From the NCBI GenBank assembly GCA_022432975.1, contig CM039512.1, positions 41,113,001 to 41,177,000 on the forward strand: 64,000 nucleotides of DNA, in the 5' to 3' direction. The notes beneath the pieces are model-generated. The model was not told where the DNA came from, ran no database searches, and saw only the letters and a program-made list of their open reading frames with translations. Below, in pieces: positions 39,822-51,497 of this stretch (position 1 is the first letter of the stretch; the number at the start of each line of letters is the position of its first letter). This DNA is from Begonia masoniana (taxonomy: Eukaryota; Streptophyta; Magnoliopsida; Cucurbitales; Begoniaceae). The position numbers and the translations under genes are program-made.

Positions 39822-41150
39822 TGACGTCATCCAGAAGACTAGACCATCAAACCAACTACCCTTCGGCCTCGAAGACTAAACCATCAACAACTATTCTTTC
39901 GGCATCTGCCGATGACGTCAGCCGGAAGACTAAACCATCAACAACTATTCTTTCGGCATCTGCCGATGACGTCAGCCGGAAGACTAAACCATCAACAACT
40001 ATTCTTTCGGCATCTGCCGATGACGTCAGCCGGAAGACTAAACCATCAACAACTATTCTTTCGGCATCTGCCGATGACGTCAGCCGGAAGACTAAACCAT
40101 CAACAACTATTCTTTCGGCATCTGCCGATGACGTCAGCCGGAAGACTAAACCATCAACAACTATTCTTTCGGCATCTGCCGATGACGTCAGCCGGAAGAC
40201 TAAACCATCAACAACTATTCTTTCGGCATCTGCCGATGACGTCAGCCGGAAGACTAAACCATCAACAACTATTCTTTCGGCATCTGCCGATGACGTCAGC
40301 CGGAAGACTAAACCATCAACAACTATTCTTTCGGCATCTGCCGATGACGTCAGCCGGAAGACTAAACCATCAACAACTATTCTTTCGGCATCTGCCGATG
40401 ACGTCAGCCGGAAGACTAAACCATCAACAACTATTCTTTCGGCATCTGCCGATGACGTCAGCCGGAAGACTAAACCATCAACAACTATTCTTTCGGCATC
40501 TGCCGATGACGTCAGCCGGAAGACTAAACCATCAACAACTATTCTTTCGGCATCTGCCGATGACGTCAGCCGGAAGACTAAACCATCAACAACTATTCTT
40601 TCGGCATCTGCCGATGACGTCAGCCGGAAGACTAAACCATCAACAACTATTCTTTCGGCATCTGCCGATGACGTCAGCCGGAAGACTAAACCATCAACAA
40701 CTATTCTTTCGGCATCTGCCGATGACGTCAGCCGGAAGACTAAACCATCAACAACTATTCTTTCGGCATCTGCCGATGACGTCAGCCGGAAGACTAAACC
40801 ATCAACAACTATTCTTTCGGCATCTGCCGATGACGTCAGCCGGAAGACTAAACCATCAACAACTATTCTTTAGGAAGACTAAACCATCAAACAATTACCC
40901 TTCGGTATCTGCCGATGACGTCAGCCGGAAGACTAAACCATCAAACAATTACCCTTCGGCATCTGCCGATGACGTCAGCCGGAAGACTAAACCATCAACA
41001 ACTATTCTTTCGGCATCTGCCGATGACGGTCAGCCGGAAGACGAAACCATCAACAACTATTCTTTCGGCATCTGCCGATGACGTCAGCCGGAAGACTAAA
41101 CCATCAACAACCTATTCTTTCGGCATCTGCCGATGACGTCAGCCGGAAGG
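39822..41150 (-). repeat. 54-bp tandem array, about 24 units, each with TGACGTCA
   Basis: Eighteen perfectly spaced units run from 39913 to about 40870, with one divergent unit before and five after. Each contains 'gatgacgtcagccgg'; one unit (41028) is broken by an extra G. Because 54 is a multiple of three and the unit has no stop in several frames, long spurious frames arise. The palindrome TGACGTCA is a bZIP-type (TGA/CRE-like) binding site. Confidence 0.95.
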
Positions 41151-41248
41151 ACTACCTCTTCCAGCTTCCGTCTTACGGTAGAGAACTCTAAATCATCAAA
41201 TGACTCCTTCCAACAGAAAGAAAACACAACTCATTCAAAATGCATATA

Positions 41249-42212
41249 GTGGGAGAATTCGCGAGCCATACATATCATTAACTCGGCCTCCACCAGTGGG
41301 AGAATTCGCGAGCCATACATATCATTAACTCGGCCTCCACCAGTGGGAGAATTCGCGAGCCATACATATCATTAACTCGGCCTCCACCAGTGGGAGAATT
41401 CGCGAGCCATACATATCATTAACTCGGCCTCCACCAGTGGGAGATTTCGCGAGTCATACATATCATTAACTCGGCCTCCACCAGTGGGAGAATTCGCGAG
41501 CCATACATATCATTAACTCGGCCTCCACCAGTGGGAGAATTCGCGAGCCATACATATCATTAACTCGGCCTCCACCAGTGGGAGAATTCGCGAGCCATAC
41601 ATATCATTAACTCGGCCTCCACCAGTGGGAGAATTCGCGAGCCATACATATCATTAACTCGGCCTCCACCAGTGGGAGAATTCGCGAGCCATACATATCA
41701 TTAACTCGGCCTCCACCAGTGGGAGAATTCGCGAGCCATACATATCATTAACTCGGCCTCCACCAGTGGGAGAATTCGCGAGCCATACATATCATTAACT
41801 CGGCCTCCACCAGTGGGAGAATTCGCGAGCCATACATATCATTAACTCGGCCTCCACCAGTGGGAGAATTCGCGAGCCATACATATCATTAACTCGGCCT
41901 CCACCAGTGGGAGAATTCGCGAGCCATACATATCATTAACTCGGCCTCCACCAGTGGGAGAATTCGCGAGCCATACATATCATTAACTCGGCCTCCACCA
42001 GTGGGAGATTTCGCGAGTCATACATATCATTAACTCGGCCTCCACCAGTGGGAGAATTCGCGAGCCATACATATCATTAACTCGGCCTCCACCAGTGGGA
42101 GATTTCGCGAATCATACATATCATTAACTCGGCCTCCACCAGTGGGAGATTTCGCGAGTCATACATATCATTAACTCGGCCTCCACCAGTGGGAGAATTC
42201 GCGAGTCATACA
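41249..42212 (-). repeat. 47-bp tandem array, 21 units
   Basis: Unit 'gtgggagaattcgcgagcc' plus 'atacatatcattaactcgg' plus 'cctccacca'. Spacing is exactly 47 bp from 41249 to 42189. It occupies the position of variable window 1, inside the putative second leader intron. Confidence 0.95.
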
Positions 42213-43229
42213 TAACATAGTCTTTCCCCGCTCTGCACTTAATCTTGGTTACATTTGCTTTTCATATTCTCAACTTAATCATAACAGGAACACAGTGCAT
42301 AGACATAAAGTTCATAGAGAGAAGTCATATCATGAGGACAAGTAAAACATCCTGTAACTTTACATTTACTTACACAACTTCTTCATATCGTGGAAATAAC
42401 AAATCATAGTCAATAAGCTAACATCTCAGTGATTTCCTAATACCCTTGCGGTGTAGGGCCCTAGTGGCCGGAAATCTTAACACATTCACTTACCTGGATT
42501 CCTTAGCAATCCGAGCTTCCTCTCTTTAACTTCTTCACCTAAAACATGTACATTACAGTAGTTAAAACAAAGTCCTAGTAGCCCTAATCATAAACCATCC
42601 TAGGATCTAATAGCTAAAGTCATTCCGATTCCTCTGTTTGACACACTACAGTCTGAAATCCGAAACTAGGTGGACAGGTTTTACCATTGATTAAATCCGA
42701 GTTGGTTACTTAAAATGCTCAGAATCGATTCGGGATGACATTTCTACTCCCAGATTTTAAAAAGTCATAAACTACTCGGCCATTGCTAAAAAAAATCCGA
42801 ACTCAGTGCCGAGCTGAAAACAGAGCTCTAATTACTAATGAATGACCACATTGTCCATTTCATACCTCGGGTGTGGATTTGCAGAGAAGAGCAAGCTCGA
42901 AACCAGCCGTCGGTAAAGGGAAGTTCTGGTAGCCGAGAGCAAGAACTTGGGAAAGAAGGAATCGCCGAGAGGGAATGTCGGCTACAGTGGTAATAAATGA
43001 GGTTTAAGGTTTCCATTTCCTATTTATACTAAATCCATCGATTTTAATTACTAAACTGCCACCCAACCTAGTTTTACTCAACTTGTAATAAATTTGTCTT
43101 AACATTAACTTTAAATCATAACGGTTAAATAAGAGGGTGACAATGAAAATGGTCAGAAAATCACCTGGCCGAAATGTCGGGTGTTACATCCACCCCTCCT
43201 TAAACAAAATTTTCGTCCTCGAAAATTGC

Positions 43230-44045
43230 TCAAGCAAATAACTTAGGATATTTGTCCAACATCTCCTGCTGCCTTTCCCATGTGGCTTCTTCAATGCCGT
43301 GATTTGTCCATAAAACTTTCACCAATGGGATCTCTTTGTTTCTCAGAGTCTTGACTGCATATTCCAATATCTGTATCGGTTTCTCCTCATACTCCAGTGT
43401 CGGTTCTAAACCAATATCCGATGGCTGGATGACCTGCATCGGATCACGCATGCACTTTCTTAACATTGACACATGGAAGACATTATGAATTTTATCCAAT
43501 GATGGAGGCAGTTGCAGTCTGTAAGCTGTACTCCCGATTTTTGCCAAGACAGGGAAGGGTCCAATGAATCTAGGATTAAGTTTTCCCTTCTTGCCAAATC
43601 TTAAGACTCCTTTAAATGGTGACACCTTTAAGAATACTTCATCTCCTACTGAAAACTCGAGTTCCCTTCTCCTTTGATCTGCATAACACTTCTGCCGGCT
43701 TTGTGCAGTCATCATTCTTTTCCGAATAGTGGCAATCTTATCTGACATTTGTTGCAGAATATCAGGTCCAAGAAGTTTTGTTTCACCAACCTCGTCCCAG
43801 TAAAGGGGTGACCTACATTTCCTTCCATACAGTGCTTCATAAGGTGCCATACCGATGGTGGACTGATAACTGTTATTGTAGGAAAACTCAACTAGTGGTA
43901 AATGTCTGCTCCAAGTTGTCTGAAAGTCAAGTACACATGCTCTCAACATATCTTCGAGTATTTGAATCGTCCTTTCTGACTGGCCATCGGTCTGTGGGTG
44001 AAAAGCTGTGCTGAAAGATAACTTTGTACCTAATGTACCTTGCAA
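43230..44045 (-). pseudogene. pol: Element C integrase C-terminus and chromodomain-like tail
   Basis: A continuous frame begins near [30 protein letters not shown], with the catalytic Glu of the DDE core, and continues through [43 protein letters not shown] and [10 protein letters not shown]. It ends with [38 protein letters not shown] and a natural stop at 43230. It is separated from the upstream integrase frame by a frameshift at about 44045. The tail resembles the chromodomain of Tekay/Del elements. Confidence 0.9.
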
Positions 44046-44887
44046 ACTTTTCCAGAATCGAGAGGTGAACCTGGGGTCACGGTCAGAGACAATACAGGGA
44101 TCCCATGCAACCTAATAATTTCCTGAACATAAAGATCAGCAAATTGGTCCATCGTATAGGTGGTCCTTACAGGTAAGAAATGGGCTGATTTCGTCAGTCT
44201 ATCCACCACAACCCAAATACAATCATGCCCTTTAGTCGTCTTAGGTAGTCCTACTACGAAATCCATAGCTATATGTTCCCACTTCCATTCGGGAATAGGC
44301 AACGGCTGAAGAGTACCTCCCGGACGTTGGTGCTCGGCTTTGACTTGTTGGCATACTAAACAGGACTCTACATACTTAGCAACATCCCTTTTTAGGTTAG
44401 GCCACCAGTACTGTAACTTCAGGTCTCGATACATCTTGGTGCAACCAGGATGTACAGAAAAGGAAGAGGAGTGCGCCTCAGCCAAGATCAACTTACGCAA
44501 TTCTACATCATTAGGGATGCACCACCGATTTCTAAACCTCAGGATCCCATCCTTGGAGAGACTGAACTCGGAGGTGGTGTCCTTCGACTTATCCATCATG
44601 CTGATATTTTCCACTGAATCCTTCTGTTGTGCATCCTTGATCTTTTCCAAAATTGTTGGTTGAATAGTTAACTCAGCGAGCAAGACTGATAACTCTGGAA
44701 CTATCTCCAAGTCAAATTTCTGAACTTCTGTTCTTAAGGGTATAGACATGGTTGAAACCACGGGCTGCATTGTTGTTGACATCCTACTCAACGCATCAGC
44801 TACAGAGTTAGCCTTCCCGGGGTGATACTTGATCTCAAAATCGTAGTCCTTGACAAATTCCAACCAACGTCTCTGTCTCATGTTCAA
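44030..44887 (-). pseudogene. pol: Element C RNase H end and integrase N-terminal part
   Basis: Begins [34 protein letters not shown], the end of RNase H and connection. The integrase HHCC zinc region follows (HPGCTKMYRDL, YWWPNLKRDV, CLVCQQVKAEHQRP), then the core start IAMDFVVGLPKTTKG and WVVVDRLTKSAHF with the first catalytic Asp. It goes out of frame just before the second Asp. The frame is joined to the upstream one by a frameshift at about 44910. Confidence 0.9.
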
Positions 44888-44906
44888 TTCCTTCTGCGTG
44901 AAGAGG

Positions 44907-45947
44907 TTACTTTAGACTTTTATGGTCAGAAAACACCTCACATTGCTGTCCATATAAATAGTGTCTCCAGTTCTTCAAGGCAAAAACAACGGCAGCTAAT
45001 TCTAGATCATGAGTGGGGTAATTTTGCTCGTAACTCTTTAGCTGCCTAGAAGCATACGCTATAACTTTACCCTCTTGCATCAGAACACAACCTAAACCGA
45101 CTTTAGAAGCATCACAGTAAACACTAAATTTTCCTTCTTCGGTTGGGAGGGTCAATACAGGAGCTGTTGTTAACTTCAGTTTTAACGTCTGGAAGCTGTC
45201 TTCACAGGCTTCAGTCCAAGAATACTTAATGTCCTTCTTTGTTAAACCTGTCAGGGGTTTAGCTATCATGGAAAATCCCTTGATGAACTTCCTGTAATAG
45301 CCTGCCAGTCCAAGGAAGCTGCGGACTTCGCTGGCATTCTTAGGTTGAGGCCAATCCTTTACTGCCTGAATTTTGGTCGGGTCCACAGATATGCCATTAG
45401 CAGAAACTACATGGCCAAGGAAATTAACCTTATCTAACCAAAACTCACACTTAGACAGTTTGGCGTAAAGTTGATGCTCCTTCAATGTCGTCAAAACTAC
45501 TTTCAAATGTTCTTCATGGTCAGCCACAGTTCGAGAGTATATCAAGATATCATCTATGAACACAATCACAAACTTATCCAAATACTCACGAAACACACGG
45601 TTCATTAGATCCATAAAAGCGGCAGGGGCATTTGTCAATCTAAACGACATGACTAAGAATTCATAATGTCCATAGCGGGTTTTGAAGGCTGTCTTTGGTA
45701 TATCTCCTTCTTTAACCTTCAGTTGGTAATAACCCGAACGTAAATCTATCTTTGAAAACACCTTAGCTCCTTGCAATTGGTCAAACAAATCGTCAATCCT
45801 GGGTAAGGGGTACCTATTCTTGATTGTCAACTTATTTAGTTCCCTGTAGTCTATGCACATTCTAAGAGAACCATCCTTCTTCCTTACAAATAAGACTGGT
45901 GCACCCCAAGGAGAACTACTGGGGCGAATAAATCCCTTGTCAACCAA
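44907..45947 (-). pseudogene. pol: Element C reverse transcriptase and RNase H
   Basis: Reads [51 protein letters not shown], catalytic [43 protein letters not shown], then RNase [15 protein letters not shown] and [18 protein letters not shown]. All parts missing from element A are present here. It opens with a frameshift relative to the gag-protease frame (about 45945) and closes with another after DHKSLK. Confidence 0.92.
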
Positions 45948-47647
45948 TCCTGCAGTTGGACCTTCAATTCTTTCAACTCAACAGGTGCCATACGGTAAGG
46001 ATTCTTGGATACAGGTGATGCCTCAGGGTATGTATCAATTACAAATTCTATTTCCCTATCAGATGGTATACCCGGTAAGTCATCTAAGAATGCCTCGGGA
46101 AACTCCCGGACTATAGGAATATCCTGTAGCTCAATTTTATTCTTCACCCGGTCATCTATTACACTAGCCAGGTAGCTCTCACAACCACCTCTCAGCATTC
46201 GGTATATTTCTAGTGAGGATATAATTGGTATCTTACTTATTTTAGGAATAGCTTGGAAGGAATAATGGTTATCATTTGGGGGTCTAAAATCAACTACTCC
46301 AGATCGACAACTTATCGTGGCATGATGTCTAAATAACCAATCCATCCCTAATATCACTTCATACCCATTTATGTCAATGACAATTAATTCCGCATAGAGA
46401 TTCTTATTCCCTAAGGACACGACGTCACCTTTAACAATCTGTTCTGAATGTAGGGACTTCCCTGATGGCAACACAACACTATATGACCTTTCAGCTGGTA
46501 AGGGTCCTATGTTATGTTTGCATACAAACAAGGTTGATATAAACGAGTGTGTGGCCCCTGTATCTATGAGTGTATAAGCAGCAAAACCACAGATCATGAC
46601 GGTACCTGATATGACTGTATGCTGAACAGCTCCCTCATCTTCCATCAACGCATACACTCTGGGTACAACCCTTGCACGGTTCGGGTCTGGCGGCATGAGG
46701 CAATCTCTGACCATGTGTCCGGTCTTATCACACCTGAAACACCGGCCAGAAAGCAGCTTGCACTCACCAGGGTGGTTCCTCTGACATGTAGGGCATAGAG
46801 GCGCCAGAGGTCTCTTTCCTTTTCCCTGGTCATCATTCTGGTTGAGGGGCCTCTTCATTCCATGCTGTTGTTGCTGTGGTCCCCTGTTCTGTCGTGGCTG
46901 CCAACCTTTGTTCTGACGTGGTGGCGGCTGAGTGTCCTTCATGAGTTTCTTTGGCTGTTCGCGCTGTGCATAAGCTGTCATTTCTGCCTCTTCTAGCTCC
47001 AAGGCCTTAGCCGTCACTTCACCATAAGGTACATTATGTATCCCGGCAGTCTTCACTTTCATGTACAGACTTGGCTTCAGTCCTTGAACAAACTGGTAAA
47101 TCTTATCTTCCTCATCCTCAATCATACGGGGAGCAAACCGTGATAAAGCATCAAATTCACATATATAATCCGTCACAGAGCCAGTTTGTCGTAGATTCAT
47201 AAACTCCTTCTTCTTGTTGGTCCGAACAGTCCTATTGAAGTACTTGTCAAAGAAGGCAGTCTTGAACATCCCCCAGGTCATAGCTTCGGCATTAGTGGTG
47301 CTCTGGATCGAGTCCCACCAATGCCTTGCACTTAACTCCAAATGAAAGACAGCATAGGTGACCTTATCCCCTTCGTCAACCTTTGCATACTTAAACATGT
47401 CTTCAATCTTTCGGATCCACTCCTCAGCATGAATAGGATCTGAAACATACCCATTAAACACCGGGGGTCGAAGCCGGTGAAAGCGCTCACCCCCATGATC
47501 ATGAGTTGCATTAGTACTGGAGTTGCCTTGTTCTTCTCTAGCTGTCATCAGTCGTTCTATCTGGTGAGATTGGCGCATGACTAACTCAGTCAACTGAGCA
47601 ATAGCATTGCTATCCTCATTGGCCTCTCTCTGTTGACCTCTAACCAT
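45884..47647 (-). pseudogene. gag: Element C gag, zinc knuckles and protease
   Basis: The ATG at 47647 (MVRGQQREANED) follows the putative 62-nt leader intron and matches the gag start of element A. Domains: capsid (WIRKIEDMFKYA, FHLELSARHWWDS, FDKYFNRTV, YICEFDALSRFAPRM, QFVQGLKPSLY), a basic Gln-rich linker, CPTCQRNHPGEC, the CCHC knuckle CFRCDKTGHMVRDC, and protease TLIDTGATHSF with [13 protein letters not shown]. The connection [21 protein letters not shown] then leads into reverse transcriptase, where the frame is lost at about 45945. Gag to protease is uninterrupted. Confidence 0.92.
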
Positions 47648-47657
47648 CTTGGGATTC

Positions 47658-47719
47658 CTAGACAAATCATTACAGGCATAACTTAACTTAATGACATACA
47701 TGAAATCATAAACACTTAC
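47658..47719 (-). other. Putative 62-nt leader intron before gag of element C
   Basis: On the minus strand the donor is GTAAGT (47719-47714) and the acceptor 'tttgtctag' ends at 47658, followed by 'gaatcccaag' and the gag ATG. It is the counterpart of 2746-2808 in element A. The gag frame is open back to 47701, but the upstream ATG lies inside this segment. Confidence 0.55.
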
Positions 47720-47793
47720 AGTTGCTGAGGTGTGCTCAAGTGACAGTCAGTGCTGGGAGACAGTCTGCAGAATCGGTTTTAGAACCTGGTTTT

Positions 47794-47805
47794 GCTCTGA
47801 TACCA
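47794..47805 (-). promoter_or_regulatory. Primer binding site of element C (initiator tRNA-Met)
   Basis: TGGTATCAGAGC on the minus strand, four bases after the end of the 5' LTR. Confidence 0.9.
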
Positions 47806-47809
47806 CAAT

Positions 47810-50800
47810 TGTAACGACCCCGGCCAGGAGCCGTCACGTGTTCATATTCTTTCATTAATCGTTTACTTGACTTTTACTATTATTACATTCACTTACTATC
47901 TCTCAACAGACTTTCACATTTTACATATACTTTTTTTTAAACTGGTAATAGAAACGTAGAACCATTAAGGAAGACGAACCCTCTCGTGCCCGACTTCCCA
48001 CCCTCCGTCGGCTCAACCTTCACAGAGTCGAGCGACTAGACTCTGTCATGTGGCTTCTTGACAATGTCGGGAAAAGAGGAGGTGCCCTCAATTCTCTTAA
48101 CTTATACCACTCGGGGTTGCATGGTTGCATGCGTTGACAACCCTCAGAAATTTAGTCGTCCGGTCATCACGTGCATTACGCGTGACTCGCTTAACATCGC
48201 CTAAAAGGAGACATCTTCCGTGGGCACGTGGGTCTCGCGTGCTAAATTAAAACATCATCCGGTCGCTAATCGACAAAACACATTTTACATCTGTCCGGTC
48301 GCTAAACGACAAACACATTTTACATCTTCCGGTCGTAGAAGACTAAACCATCAACAACTATTCTTTCGGCATCTGCCGATGACGTCAGCCGGAAGACTAA
48401 ACCATCAACAACTATTCTTTCGGCATCTGCCGATGACGTCAGCCGGAAGACTAAACCATCAACAACTATTCTTTCGGCATCTGCCGATGACGTCAGCCGG
48501 AAGACTAAACCATCAACAACTATTCTTTCGGCATCTGCCGATGACGTCAGCCGGAAGACTAAACCATCAACAACTATTCTTTCGGCATCTGCCGATGACG
48601 TCAGCCGGAAGACTAAACCATCAACAACTATTCTTTCGGCATCTGCCGATGACGTCAGCCGGAAGACTAAACCATCAACAACTATTCTTTCGGCATCTGC
48701 CGATGACGTCAGCCGGAAGACTAAACCATCAACAACTATTCTTTCGGCATCTGCCGATGACGTCAGCCGGAAGACTAAACCATCAACAACTATTCTTTCG
48801 GCATCTGCCGATGACGTCATCCGGAAGACTAGACCATCAAACAACTACCCTTCGGCCTCTGCCGATGACGTCAGCTGGAAGACTAAACCATCAAATAATT
48901 ACCTTTCGGCATCTGCCGATGACGTCAGCCGGAAGACTAAACCATCAAACAATTACCCTTCGGCATCTGCCGATGACGTCAGCCGGAAGACTAAACCATC
49001 AACAACTATTCTTTCGGCATCTGCCGATGACGTCAGCCGGAAGACTAACCATCAACAACTATTCTTTCGGCATCTGCCGATGACGTCAGCCGGAAGACTA
49101 CCTCTTCCAGCTTCCGTCTTACGGTAGAGAACTCTAAATCATCAAATGACTCCTTCCAACAGAGAGAAAACACAACTCATTCAAAATGCATATAGCGGAA
49201 GACTTAAGCAACAGACCATTTATAAATCTATATAATCATTCCCTGACTCAGTGATCCACTAGACAGTTTCAAAGCTCAACGTTTTAAAATAATCTCATCC
49301 TACTTAAACTACCATATTCTTTAACATACTGTAACATAAGAGTCTTAACCAGGGGTCATAAATCGCCTCTCCAGTCCCGCACTGTCACCTTGAGCATCCT
49401 CCAGCAACCAGCCTTAAGCATCCTCTTTGCACATAACATCCTCACCTGAACCTTCTTCACCTACACCATAAGGTTTAACTATAAGCCTAATGCTTAGTAA
49501 GGAATGCATGCTGACAGATATACATGAGTACACAATTTAAAGAGACATAAGTTCGTAAACCATTCATCATTCGTGTTCATCTTTATCATTTACATGACAT
49601 GTATTAAGGCAGGAGACGAGGGAGGAAGACAGGGTACATAGTCATTTGCCTATCGCGGCAGTCATACATAATCATTTGCCTATCGCGGCAATCATGATAC
49701 ATCACTCGGCCTCCCCAGTGGGAGAATTCGCGAGCCATACATATCATTAACTCGGCCTCCACCAGTGGGAGATTTCGTGAGTCATACATATCATTAATTC
49801 GGCCTCCACCAGTGGGAGATTTTGCGAATCATACATATCATTAACTCGGCCTCCACCAGTGGGAGAATTCGCGAGTCATACATAACATAGTCTTTCCCCG
49901 CTCTGCACTTAATCTTGGTTACATTTGCTTTTCATATTCTCAACTTAATCATAACAGGAACACAGTGCATAGACATAAAGTTCATAGAGAGAAGTCATAT
50001 CATGAGGACAAGTAAAACATCCTGTAACTTTACATTTACTTACACAACTTCTTCATATCGTGGAAATAACAAATCATAGTCAATAAGCTAACATCTCAGT
50101 GATTTCCTAATACCCTTGCGGTGTAGGGCCCTAGTGGCCGGAAATCTTAACACATTCACTTACCTGGATTCCTTAGCAATCCGAGCTTCCTCTCTTTAAC
50201 TTCTTCACCTAAAACATGTACATCACAGTAGTTAAAACAAAGTCCTAGTAGCCCTAATCATAAACCATCCTAGGATCTAATAGCTAAAGTCATTCCGATT
50301 CCTCTGTTTGACACACTGCAATCTGAAATCCGAAACTAGGTGGACAGGTTTTACCATTGATTAAATCCGAGTTGGTTACCTAAAATACTCAGAATCGATT
50401 CGGGATGACATTTCTACTCCCAGATTTTAAAAAGTCATAAACTACTCGGCCACTGCTAAAAAAAATCCGAACTCAGTGCCGAGCTGAAAACAGAGCTCTA
50501 ATTACTAATGAATGACCACATTGTCCATTTCATACCTCGGGTGTGGATTTGCAGAGAAGAGCAAGCTCGAAACCAGCCGTCGGTAAAGGAAAGTTCTGGT
50601 AGCCGAGAGCAAGAACTTGGGAAAGAAGGAATCGCCGAGAGGGAATGTTGGCTACAGTGGTAATAAATGAGGTTTAAGGTTTCCATTTCCTATTTATACT
50701 AAATCCATCGATTTTAATTACTAAACTGCCACCCAACCTAGTTTTACTCAACTTGTAATAAATTTGTCTTAACATTAACTTTAAATCATAACGGTTAAAT

Positions 50801-50858
50801 AAGAGGGTGACAATGAAAATGGTCAGAAAATCACCTGGCCGAAATGTCGGGTGTTACA
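47810..50858 (-). repeat. 5' LTR of element C
   Basis: This is the more complete LTR copy of the element. On the minus strand it shows the first donor GTATG, mini-exon 50164-50208 (45 nt) before GTAAGTGA, 'cttactaagcattaggctta' (49487-49506), and micro-exon 49446-49460 (15 nt) before GTGAGG. It has 14 units of the 54-bp repeat (about 48341-49100) and 4 of the 47-bp repeat (49718-49880). Several CACGTG and ACGT cores lie near its 3' end (47835, 48168, 48224). Confidence 0.92.
48341..49105 (-). repeat. 54-bp tandem array in the 5' LTR, about 14 units
   Basis: TGACGTCA recurs at 48380 and then every 54 bp to 48866, followed by four less regular units ending at 49081. Same unit as the left LTR, but ten fewer copies. 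Confidence 0.95.
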
Positions 50859-51497
50859 CTAGTACTTAGGTTCATGTTGTAAACTTCACAATCTCTATGT
50901 CAGCTCCACAGTCTCAACATCATTTTGTTCATGTTGTAAACTTCACAATCGACTCCACAGTCTCAACATCATTTTGTTCATGTTGTAAACTTCATAATCT
51001 CTATGTCAGCTCCACAGTCTCAACCTTGATTTTGCAATCTGGCAACGCTATAATTGGCTGGTCATGAGCTGGCTATATTGCTCCCTGTCAGAATAATTGT
51101 TGGCCAAAATTATTGTCTATTCGTTTGCAAAAATCCAACAATCTCTTGCTTGTGAATTTTCCTCCACATCTCTTGCACGCATCACTGAGCTCTGGAATCA
51201 ACTTCATCAACTTAACAAGGATTGACTGTCTGTCAACAATTTTATTCAGAAACTCACAACAATTTTTAACAGTCTTGCCGCCATCAGACAAAGGATCAAA
51301 TGATTTACCTATTCAATGGTCTGGGGAGTGACTACAACTCCATTGTCATGGTCGTCTATAATCGTCTAGTGGAGATGATGATTGACAAGATTCGAAGCCT
51401 GCTGTTAAGCTATGAGTTTTAAATAAAAAAATAGAACTCTATAATTTCTCTCTCTAGTAGTACTCAGGTTCATGTTATAAAATTCACAATCTCTATG
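50859..51497 (+). pseudogene. gag: Copia gag (Cp2), tandemly duplicated segment
   Basis: After element C the copia sequence resumes with the duplicated TSD. Copies of 'tcatgttgtaaacttcac' and 'tcagctccacagtctcaac' follow. From about 51027 a segment of about 440 bp repeats 38786-39231 (with differences, for example 'ggcaacgctata' against 'ggcagcgttaca'). The duplication therefore predates the insertion of element C. No intact frame. Confidence 0.8.

Larger units (their letters stand above)
39232..43188 (-). repeat. 3' LTR of element C
   Basis: It carries 24 units of the 54-bp repeat and 21 of the 47-bp repeat. Compared with the right LTR it lacks about 520 bp (equivalent of 49197-49717), the joint lying at about 41248, and this removes the micro-exon. 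Mini-exon 42494-42538 (45 nt) and first donor (GTATG at 42865, minus strand) are kept. Confidence 0.92.
39232..50858 (-). mobile_element. Full-length Ty3/gypsy chromovirus, element C
   Basis: The 11627-bp element has its 5' LTR on the right (47810-50858, 3049 bp) and 3' LTR on the left (39232-43188, 3957 bp), both with 'tgtaacgacccc' and 'gggtgttaca' ends. A perfect target duplication CTAGT is at 39227-39231 and 50859-50863. The primer site for initiator tRNA-Met is at 47794-47805 and the polypurine tract at 43189-43202. Gag, protease, reverse transcriptase, RNase H, integrase and a chromodomain-like tail are all present, broken by only three frameshifts. Apart from repeat arrays and one deletion the LTRs are nearly identical, so the insertion is young. 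Confidence 0.95.

Noticed and set aside
39821..41136. Long repetitive open frames (350-389 residues) with an 18-residue unit, and similar ones at 48220-49083
   Set aside because: They are by-products of a 54-bp tandem repeat whose length is a multiple of three. Several frames are open at once on both strands, which argues against a real protein.
39822..42212. CRISPR-like arrays
   Set aside because: Units are directly adjacent without unique spacers, the DNA is from a plant, and they lie inside LTRs.
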